Positions 42,325 to 48,594 of a stretch of DNA of 64,000 bases are shown in pieces. The position numbers and the translations under genes were made by a program. The stretch's first letter is position 1, and each line of letters opens with the position of its first letter. The notes under the pieces are model-generated. The model worked only from the letters and a program-made list of their open reading frames with translations, was not told the origin of the DNA and made no database searches. The stretch comes from Rhizobacter sp. (GTDB taxonomy: Bacteria > Pseudomonadota > Gammaproteobacteria > Burkholderiales > Burkholderiaceae_C): NCBI GenBank assembly GCA_019635355.1, contig JAHBZQ010000001.1, positions 5,146,001 through 5,210,000 on the forward strand. The letters run 5' to 3'.

Positions 42325-42867
42325 TTACCTGACGAGGCCGGCGAACTGTGGATCGCGGACTGCCTTTCCAACAAGGTTTTGTACGGCGCGTGTGAACGCT
42401 TCGGCGGTGTTCCGGCAGGCCTCTGGCGCTGCGAAGCCACTGTTGAACTCGTAGTACTCCTTCACTGCCATAGTCTTTCCGTTTGAGGATGACAGATCGA
42501 GATCAATGGTCCATGAGCCTCCTGTCACGGCGCGGCTGGAGGAGACCTCAAGCCGAGTGACCTTGCCAGTCAGCGTGACACGAGGAGGGCTTCCATGCGC
42601 GCCTGCAACCTTGAGTTCGTCCTCGAACGCCTTGCGGATGTATTGCGTGTGGGTTAGCCCGTCAGCCACCTGCAGAGGGCCCATTGCTCTGCAATTTGGA
42701 TCGAATGTGGCCGGCTCGGCAAATGCGCCAATGCCGACATCCTTCGCGTTGATGGCTTTGATCGCAATGTTGTTGTCAGCTGATATCGAGTAGCGCTGCG
42801 TAGTTGGAGTTTCGCAAGCCGTCAGAAGCACGGCTGTCGCCAATACTGCGATGAACGATGTGCGCAT
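42325..42867 (-). CDS. Lipoprotein
   Basis: 180 aa, lipobox LLTAC at residues 14-18. The mature domain (PPRVTLTGKVTRLEVSSSRA; SWTIDLDLSSSNGKTMAVKE) resembles lipoproteins of the YajG/curli-accessory type in layout; not assigned firmly. A purine-rich GGAGGAGAGATC stretch precedes the ATG. Confidence 0.78.
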   Translation of the reverse strand: MRTSFIAVLATAVLLTACETPTTQRYSISADNNIAIKAINAKDVGIGAFAEPATFDPNCRAMGPLQVADGLTHTQYIRKAFEDELKVAGAHGSPPRVTLTGKVTRLEVSSSRAVTGGSWTIDLDLSSSNGKTMAVKEYYEFNSGFAAPEACRNTAEAFTRAVQNLVGKAVRDPQFAGLVR

Positions 42868-42923
42868 GATCTCTCCTCCGATTGGTGTTGTGGAGGGAGA
42901 AGTCTAGCGAAACACTTGGAGCG

Positions 42924-42992
42924 GTCTAACGTTTGACATGAGAGGCCAGGCCCGGCCTGCCGGGACTGGTCCTCTCGATGGAATGGTTAGGC
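42924..42992 (-). repeat. attC 74
   Basis: 69 bp, CCAG arm; GGAATGGTTAGGC right end. Confidence 0.95.
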
Positions 42993-43100
42993 GCCCGGCG
43001 CTCAGGCTGGGCGGCTTTGTATGAAAGCGAGAACACAGGACCGCACACCGCTATTGACCCGATCGATAGCCGAGGGGCCAAGGCCTTTGGAGCCGAGATG

Positions 43101-43382
43101 TCAGTGGCGCTCATTGAGAAAGGGTAGTTGTTCACGAAGCCAATCTCGAAACTCTGGCTCAGAAAGGGGTGCCTTCTCTAGCCCCCACTCATTCCATCGA
43201 CGGTTAATTACTTCTCTCCATTCTTGGAGCACATCGACGATCTGTCTGGAGGCACTCTCGTTGCGCGCAAGCTCGATGCACAAGGAGGCTATTCCGTTCA
43301 GTTCATGTACTGACGATTTTCCTTCTAGGTAGCGACTTGCTGCTTCGAATAGCTGGCGCATTTCTCGGCTGAGTGGTGACAT
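43101..43382 (-). CDS. Small helical protein
   Basis: 93 aa (EMRQLFEAASRYLEGKSSVH; IDVLQEWREVINRRWNEWGL pattern). The shape recalls colicin-immunity-like small proteins; not proven. Confidence 0.68.
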   Translation of the reverse strand: MSPLSREMRQLFEAASRYLEGKSSVHELNGIASLCIELARNESASRQIVDVLQEWREVINRRWNEWGLEKAPLSEPEFRDWLREQLPFLNERH

Positions 43383-43389
43383 CTCGGGC

Positions 43390-43458
43390 GCCTAACGTTT
43401 GACATGAGAGGCCCGCCCCGGCTTGCCGGGGCGGGTCCTCTCGATGGAAGGGTTAGAC
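43390..43458 (-). repeat. attC 75
   Basis: 69 bp, CCCG arm; R'' side GTTAGACGCCGC, exact complement at 43879-43890. Confidence 0.95.
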
Positions 43459-43875
43459 GCCGCCGCTCTGCCGATGGACTTCGGTGCTTCGCAAGCGGGC
43501 CTGAACCTCAAAGTGGTTGTACCAGTATGGATCGCGGCCTTGCAGTAGCTGCCAAAGGCTGGATGCTGGATATGCGAGGAAGAAGACTGGGCCCCAGCGC
43601 TCGTATTGCTCGACATGGACTCGCTCATGGGGACCAATGTGTGTGAGTTCTTCTTGAGTGACTGCCAGGATGACATGGCCGAAGACGATGCCCCTGAATG
43701 GCAACGCAAGTGCAAGCTTGCCGCAACTGGCTAGACGCTTGCGATAGGTGACTTCCAGCGCTCCGGCACGGACCTTCGCGCTGCCGCCGAGCACCAATGG
43801 CACTGTGGCCAGAAGCAAGCCGCCCAGCGAGCAGGGGAGCGCCCAAAGAACCTTTGCGACTCTGAGCCATCGCAT
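43453..43875 (-). CDS. Membrane protein with HExxH-like motif
   Basis: 140 aa. N-terminal helix (WALPCSLGGLLLATVPLVLG), and near residue 83 the sequence THIGPHERVHVEQYERWG, which contains H-E-R-V-H, a possible metal site like that of small membrane metallopeptidase relatives. Could be a peptidase or chance. Confidence 0.7.
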   Translation of the reverse strand: MRWLRVAKVLWALPCSLGGLLLATVPLVLGGSAKVRAGALEVTYRKRLASCGKLALALPFRGIVFGHVILAVTQEELTHIGPHERVHVEQYERWGPVFFLAYPASSLWQLLQGRDPYWYNHFEVQARLRSTEVHRQSGGV

Positions 43876-43883
43876 TCAGCGGC

Positions 43884-43952
43884 GTCTAACGTTTGACATG
43901 AGAGGCGGCGCCCGGCTTGCCGGGCGACGTCCTCTCGATGGAAGGGTTGGGC
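43884..43952 (-). repeat. attC 76
   Basis: 69 bp, GGCG arm. Confidence 0.95.
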
Positions 43953-44250
43953 GGCGCTTGCCTCGATGGGGCAGGGTGCAGCCGGGCGATGAACTTTAGC
44001 CGGCGTGCGCTTTCAGGGCGCCTCGGTTCGCAGCAAGCCTCGGTTGGTGCCGGGCCCCCACGACGGCTAATCCACGAACTGACTAACGACGGCTGCATCG
44101 AGTGAGCACGGTTACTTGCCGGGTGCGCAGGCGAAAACATTGCGGTGGCGAACGCGGGCACGAACATGCTCTTCTTGCGATGAGGTACTGACCTTGCCAC
44201 TTGGCTTGCCACCGACTTTCTCGAAGGCAACACGTTTAGCCCTCAGTGCC
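43953..44250 (-). other. Gene-less cassette, alpha family copy 5
   Basis: The most diverged alpha copy. Outer stem 43995-44007 with 44059-44071 (last pair lost). Inner hairpin GCG/CGC carries C-G at the pair that is T-A or T-G elsewhere, a compensatory change. Confidence 0.6.
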
Positions 44251-44319
44251 GCTCAACGTTTGACATGAGAGGCTCGACCCGGCTTGCCGGGGCGAGTCCT
44301 CTCGATGGAAGGGTTAGAG
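44251..44319 (-). repeat. attC 77
   Basis: 69 bp, CTCG arm; GTTAGAGC R'' side. Confidence 0.95.
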
Positions 44320-44838
44320 CGCACCTTGCGAGGCGAGCAGCCTAACGATTGAGACCAAGTTTTGAATTGATTTGCCAAGTTCTTCGCTGTCGACATTGAA
44401 GCTGTGGTCATGGCCAACGTATATGGGTGACGGTGGCCTTCGCTGTTGCGCTCGAATGCAAAGCGCAGTGTTTCTGGTGTCAACAGATAAATAAACTGAC
44501 TTCTCCTCAAACGCCCGGCCGGTCTTGGCCCCCGAGAGAACGTATGCAGCCCAATCAGAGAGCTTTGCTTCTCGATGGGACGGCGCAGGATGCATGTGCG
44601 TTTGCAGGAGCAGCTTTCGCACGGTTCGACCAAGTTCCTCATCTGCTCCTGCGAATGGCACTTTGACTGGCGCTCCTGCCTCCGAAAATCCTGTTGTGGC
44701 CGAGACGATATATGCCTCTTGTGCGTATGCATACACCGCTACGCGCAGCTCAATTTGGCGCGTTGCTTTCAGTCTGGCGTTGATCGCGTCTCGATAGTCG
44801 AGAAAGTCTCGCGGCGTCAGTTCGCTGGTGGTTGGCAT
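44314..44838 (-). CDS. Hypothetical protein
   Basis: 174 aa, cytoplasmic, mixed fold (IELRVAVYAYAQEAYIVSAT; KSVYLSVDTRNTALCIRAQQ). Not assigned. Confidence 0.7.
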   Translation of the reverse strand: MPTTSELTPRDFLDYRDAINARLKATRQIELRVAVYAYAQEAYIVSATTGFSEAGAPVKVPFAGADEELGRTVRKLLLQTHMHPAPSHREAKLSDWAAYVLSGAKTGRAFEEKSVYLSVDTRNTALCIRAQQRRPPSPIYVGHDHSFNVDSEELGKSIQNLVSIVRLLASQGAL

Positions 44839-44857
44839 GTGACTGGTACCTAGTGCG

Positions 44858-44926
44858 CTCTAACGTTTGAGATAACCGGCATGACCCGGCTTGCCGGGGC
44901 ATGTCCGGTTGATTGAAGGGTTAGGC
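44858..44926 (-). repeat. attC 78
   Basis: 69 bp. Unique stem AACCGG/CCGGTT in place of GAGAGG/CCTCTC, and GTTTGAGAT / GATTGAAGG at the outer box; pairing is kept. Confidence 0.93.
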
Positions 44927-44959
44927 GTCGCTGCTTGTGCTGCCACCTGATTGCCGCTT

Positions 44960-45340
44960 CTATTCAAAGACTTTGCCATCGGGTTTCCAGTCGTTTTGTC
45001 CCCATCCCTCTGTGGGGATGAAGACCTTGAAGCCTGCTCTCGCTAGCTTTTGGGCAACTGAATCTGGCTCAGCAACAAGCTCTGTCTTGGAGTCTTTCCA
45101 AGACGTCTTGTCGGTTAGCACGAGCCAATATGGGTACTCCGGCATTTCCGATTCATCGGAATCGCACACTTCTACCGTGACATTGCGAGCGTACCCACAG
45201 AAGTAGTGATCGTCGGGTGGGTAGTTGGAGCTCTCGCGTTCCTCGTGCTCAGTAAGCCCCAACGCGGCGAATACCCGAACGGCGAGATCTGATAGGCCAG
45301 CTACTGGCATTGAGCTGCTCAGGAGGAGAACTGCTTGCAT
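44960..45340 (-). CDS. Hypothetical protein
   Basis: 126 aa from ATG (MQAVLLLS) at 45340. Strand-rich with acidic loops (DDHYFCGYARNVTVEVCDSD). Size and style like small immunity-type proteins; not assigned. Confidence 0.68.
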   Translation of the reverse strand: MQAVLLLSSSMPVAGLSDLAVRVFAALGLTEHEERESSNYPPDDHYFCGYARNVTVEVCDSDESEMPEYPYWLVLTDKTSWKDSKTELVAEPDSVAQKLARAGFKVFIPTEGWGQNDWKPDGKVFE

Positions 45341-45348
45341 GTTGCGAC

Positions 45349-45417
45349 GCCTAACGTTTGACATGAGAGGCGTGACCCGGCTTGCCGGGGCACGTCCTCT
45401 CGATGGAAGGGTTAGGC
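45349..45417 (-). repeat. attC 79
   Basis: 69 bp, CGTG/CACG arm. Confidence 0.95.
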
Positions 45418-46332
45418 TTCACGCGGCTTGAGGCGAAGTTTTGCTGTGTGGTGCAGCAATCGCTTTGTCAAGGGTTGGTCAGGGTAGTGAGTCGCCATGA
45501 TGGCGAATTCGTGCATGGAGGCAAGCTCGTCGATCGCAGCAGTAATGAACCCTTTGCCGACGAACTCAATCTCTATCGCTGAAACGACATCAAAAAGAAC
45601 TGGCAAACCTCTCCGCCCGTGAGAGCGACCGTGGGCAATGACCACCTGCGCCTCGTTCGGATACATAAAGTGCTCGAGATACTGTGAGTACGTTTTCTCC
45701 AACCCTGGTGTCACTACCAGTAGTTGATGGTGATCAGGGTGGGCGAGGGCCAAGTCCTCGGTGTCGTACAGATTCTCTTTTAGGCTATCCCGGTCGTACA
45801 GTGCGCTGGTCTTTGCTGTCATCTCTTCGTTCGCCGGCTCAACAAGCAAGTACGCCCCCGATCGCTGAAGCAGAGTGTCCCAGTCGTCGCGAGCCAGAAC
45901 GCGCTCTTGGACAAACTCCCCCGGAGAGTCTGGAGAGGTAAGTTGCCCGTAGCGGAGAACCACGTCAAATAGCCTGATCGGAGGAAGTTCGTCGCCGTCA
46001 ATCCAAACCGATAGCACGCATGCAACGTACCGTTCATCCTTCAGCCAAGTATTGAGCGTCTGCGGCAACTGCTTTAGCCCCCGTAGCGCCAATCGAACCG
46101 TCAGCAATCTAGCTGCGTCACGTTTCTCGCGGTAGTCGAACGCTACAAAGACGAGAGACATTGCTGCTGTAGCGACCGCCGCGATGATTGTTGAGTAGTC
46201 CCACAGGTTCAGTTCGAGTGTGTTTGCGTCTTTAACGCGACTAGCAACAACAGTGACTATGGCTGAGGTGCATGCAAGAAGAGCTAACCCAACTGGCAGT
46301 ATTGCGTGTCGGACTCGTAGTGCCGAGGACAT
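45412..46332 (-). CDS. Membrane protein with large soluble domain
   Basis: 306 aa, the largest intact single-gene product of the array apart from the transposase. Two membrane helices (residues 10-30 and 44-65), then a 235-residue cytoplasmic domain. No motif recognised; the two-helix plus large domain plan is shared with several membrane-linked effectors, which is only suggestive. Confidence 0.75.
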   Translation of the reverse strand: MSSALRVRHAILPVGLALLACTSAIVTVVASRVKDANTLELNLWDYSTIIAAVATAAMSLVFVAFDYREKRDAARLLTVRLALRGLKQLPQTLNTWLKDERYVACVLSVWIDGDELPPIRLFDVVLRYGQLTSPDSPGEFVQERVLARDDWDTLLQRSGAYLLVEPANEEMTAKTSALYDRDSLKENLYDTEDLALAHPDHHQLLVVTPGLEKTYSQYLEHFMYPNEAQVVIAHGRSHGRRGLPVLFDVVSAIEIEFVGKGFITAAIDELASMHEFAIMATHYPDQPLTKRLLHHTAKLRLKPREA

Positions 46333-46341
46333 ACTTGTGAA

Positions 46342-46410
46342 GCCTAACGTTTGACATGAGAGGCCCGACCCGGCTTGCCGGGGCGGGTCCTCTCGATGGA
46401 AGGGTTAGAG
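46342..46410 (-). repeat. attC 80
   Basis: 69 bp, CCCG arm; GTTAGAGC R'' side, matched at 46818-46825. Confidence 0.95.
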
Positions 46411-46524
46411 CGCATTGGTGGATGGGAGGCTGTGACTTCTAAACGGGGAAGCTCTGCCTTCGATTGCCTATAGGCGAGACCGCGACCAATGACGCTGCGA
46501 TGTGCTTCTGTGATTGCCAGGTGG

Positions 46525-46815
46525 CTACTGACTTGACTCACCAATGAACTCCATTTCACGGGGTTCAAGCGCCACTGAATGAGAGTTGCATGTTCCTTCT
46601 GCCTCGTTCGGCCAGGACTTACGGACCCAAGGTTGACCGTATTCATCGATTTCCTCGACTACGAATACTTCGCCGACCATTGACTGAACATTGCGTTTTT
46701 CATTCTCGGGTAGCGAATCGAACCATTCTCCCGAAAGACTCAACACTCGAACAAGAGAACCAACTCGGACGAGCGTTCCGTTCTTGTCTTCCGGCCGGCG
46801 AGTTGGGTTCTTCAT
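46525..46815 (-). CDS. First-cassette hypothetical protein
   Basis: 96 aa from ATG (MKNPTRRP) at 46815, only a few bases from the attI junction. A beta-rich core (TLVRVGSLVRVLSLSGEWF; EVFVVEEIDEYGQPWVRKSW) suggests an SH3-like barrel. As the newest cassette it should be the best expressed from any promoter in attI. The frame stays open into attI. Confidence 0.68.
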   Translation of the reverse strand: MKNPTRRPEDKNGTLVRVGSLVRVLSLSGEWFDSLPENEKRNVQSMVGEVFVVEEIDEYGQPWVRKSWPNEAEGTCNSHSVALEPREMEFIGESSQ

Positions 46816-46818
46816 GCG

Positions 46819-46918
46819 CTCTAACGTGATATCTACACCCATCCCATGTTGCCATTCCCAGCAACATGAGGCCATAGCTAGCAACATGTAGATAGATGTG
46901 GCGGCCACATCTATCTAC
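46819..46918 (-). other. attI: attI recombination site
   Basis: The array's integrase-side end. The border CTCTAAC-GTGATATCTAC replaces the attC pattern. A perfect 14-bp inverted repeat (46888-46901 with 46905-46918, 3-nt spacer) lies 63 nt from the crossover, and GCAACATG/CATGTTGC repeats lie between them; these are likely integrase-binding boxes. The GTGATAT border and the repeat recur at 8279-8377. Confidence 0.82.
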
Positions 46919-47262
46919 TTCCCGACGATTCGATCTCGCAGATTGAGGATGCCGGCCACCCGCTTCGGCATTCTCCAGAGCTTCTTTTCGGGATCCCACA
47001 ACGCGCCGGCCGCGCGCACCAAGGATTGGAGCGATCGCTCGTAGGGGCCGATCCTGATGCTGACGACCTTGTCGGTGCGTGGTTTGATCGGCCTTCGATC
47101 CACCAGCAGTTCGACGGTGATGAAACGGAACTTGCCGGCGGGGTCTGTGCGGTGACGCACGCAGATCAGGGCGTTGCCATGTCTTTCCGCGAGAGTCTTG
47201 GCGCCCCTGCTCGATGGAGAAAGGGTCTTCACAACCCTGAGGTTGGCGCGATCTGCTTTCAC
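46915..47262 (-). CDS. Conserved-looking small basic protein between attI and intI
   Basis: 115 aa from a GTG at 47262 with GAGG 9 nt upstream; a longer frame to 47337 would run through the intI promoter and is less likely. Basic, with VELLVDRRPIKPRTDKVVSI and a final LWRMPKRVAGILNLRDRIV. I recall similar proteins beside tyrosine-recombinase genes but cannot confirm it. Its stop lies in the attI inverted repeat. Same direction as the cassettes. Confidence 0.65.
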   Translation of the reverse strand: MKADRANLRVVKTLSPSSRGAKTLAERHGNALICVRHRTDPAGKFRFITVELLVDRRPIKPRTDKVVSIRIGPYERSLQSLVRAAGALWDPEKKLWRMPKRVAGILNLRDRIVGK

Positions 47263-47285
47263 CTTTAGTGACCTCAAGTCGAAGC

Positions 47286-47314
47286 TGGAAAACACTGCAT
47301 AGATGCTGTATAAA
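47286..47314 (+). promoter_or_regulatory. intI promoter
   Basis: TGGAAA (47286-47291), 17-bp spacer, TATAAA (47309-47314), followed by the start codon at 47356. The -10 box lies inside the LexA-type box. Confidence 0.65.
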
Positions 47315-47321
47315 TATACAG
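47306..47321 (+). promoter_or_regulatory. LexA (SOS) box
   Basis: CTGTATAAATATACAG, a perfect CTGT-N8-ACAG palindrome over the -10 region, 34 bp before the intI start. LexA control of integron integrases is established in other bacteria, so intI here should be repressed until DNA damage. Confidence 0.88.
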
Positions 47322-47355
47322 TACAAAGTTGCCGCACCCGTGACGGCCTGCCGCC

Positions 47356-48537
47356 ATGTCGATCACCCCATCAGATTCCCTCCCCCCACTGCACTCCGCC
47401 CGCCTGCTCGACCAGCTGCGCGAGCGCATCCGCTACCTGCACTACAGCATCCGCACCGAAGGCGCTTATGTGCACTGGGTCAGCATGTATGTGCGCTTCC
47501 ACGGCATGCGCCACCCGGCCGAGATGGCGGGGCCGGAGGTCGAGAGTTTTCTCTCGTGGCTGGCCAATGAGCGCAAGGTCGCGGCCGCCACGCACAAGCA
47601 GGCCTTGTCATCCTTGCTCTTTCTCTACCAGAAGGTCCTCGGCCAAGACCTGCCGTGGATGACCGAGATCGGCCGCCCGAAAGACCGGGTGCGGCTGCCG
47701 GTGGTGCTCACGCATGACGAGGTCTCGCGGGTGCTCGCGCAGCTGCCGCCCGCGCACCAGCTCATGGGCCGCCTGCTCTACGGCACCGGTATGCGCATCA
47801 TGGAAGGTGTGCGCCTGCGGGTGAAAGACGTCGACTTCGCCCGTCGCGCCATCGTCGTGCGCGAAGGCAAGGGCGCCAAAGACCGCGTGGTGATGCTGCC
47901 GGCCTCGCTGATCCCGGCCTTGCGCGCGCAGCTCGACCTCGCGCGCCAGCACTGGCAACGCGACCGTGACGCCGGCCGTGGCGGGGTGCACATGCCGCAC
48001 GCTCTCGCGCGCAAGTACCCGCGTGCCGCCTCGTCGTGGACGTGGTTCTGGGTCTTTCCGCAAGACAGGCTGTCGGACGACCCGCGCACCGGCCTCGAGC
48101 GCCGGCACCACGTGCTGGAGCAGGGCTTCCAGCGCGCCTTCAAGAAAGCCTTGGTGTCGGCTGGCATCGTCAAGCCGGCCACGCCGCACACCTTGCGCCA
48201 TTCCTTCGCCACGCACCTGCTGCAAAGCGGCTACGACATCCGTACCGTGCAAGAACTGCTCGGCCACGCCGACGTGAGCACGACCATGATCTACACCCAT
48301 GTGCTGAAGGTGGGCGGTGGCGGGGTGCGCAGCCCGCTCGACGCGCTGGCCGGGCTCGATGTGATGGGCGCGAAGCAACACGAAGCCCGCACCGCGCCAC
48401 TGCACGCAGGCGACGACATGAAGTACGACAGGGCGGCCGATCCCGACGACCTGGGCCCCGACGACCTGCCGCCGCGTGTCTGCATGCCGACGGCGCAATA
48501 CCTCGTGCCGGCACGGCATCTTTCGGCCGTGGGATGA
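47356..48537 (+). CDS. intI: Integron integrase (tyrosine recombinase)
   Basis: 393 aa. Catalyses attC x attI and attC x attC recombination. Core-binding N-terminal domain, then the catalytic Arg147 (GTGMR), His278-x-x-Arg281 (HTLRH), His304 (LLGH) and nucleophile Tyr313 (MIYTHV). The integron-specific insert that binds extrahelical attC bases is at about 215-245 (ALARKYPRAASSWTWFWVFP). Usual IntI proteins end about 15-20 residues after the Tyr region; this one has an extra tail of about 60 residues (acidic PDDLGPDDLPP) of unknown role. All active-site residues are present. Confidence 0.96.
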   Translation: MSITPSDSLPPLHSARLLDQLRERIRYLHYSIRTEGAYVHWVSMYVRFHGMRHPAEMAGPEVESFLSWLANERKVAAATHKQALSSLLFLYQKVLGQDLPWMTEIGRPKDRVRLPVVLTHDEVSRVLAQLPPAHQLMGRLLYGTGMRIMEGVRLRVKDVDFARRAIVVREGKGAKDRVVMLPASLIPALRAQLDLARQHWQRDRDAGRGGVHMPHALARKYPRAASSWTWFWVFPQDRLSDDPRTGLERRHHVLEQGFQRAFKKALVSAGIVKPATPHTLRHSFATHLLQSGYDIRTVQELLGHADVSTTMIYTHVLKVGGGGVRSPLDALAGLDVMGAKQHEARTAPLHAGDDMKYDRAADPDDLGPDDLPPRVCMPTAQYLVPARHLSAVG

Positions 48538-48594
48538 GGTGGTGGCGGCCATTGCCTTGTCGTCGTCACCCGATGTGGAAAGCCGTCCTCCGCC

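Noticed and set aside
1..46410. Regularly spaced repeats looking like a giant CRISPR array
   Set aside because: Units between repeats are 170-1560 bp and hold genes, repeats contain paired attC cores, and an integron integrase lies at the end.
47263..47337. Longer version of the gene between attI and intI starting at GTG 47337
   Set aside because: It would place the intI promoter and LexA box inside its coding start and lacks a ribosome site.
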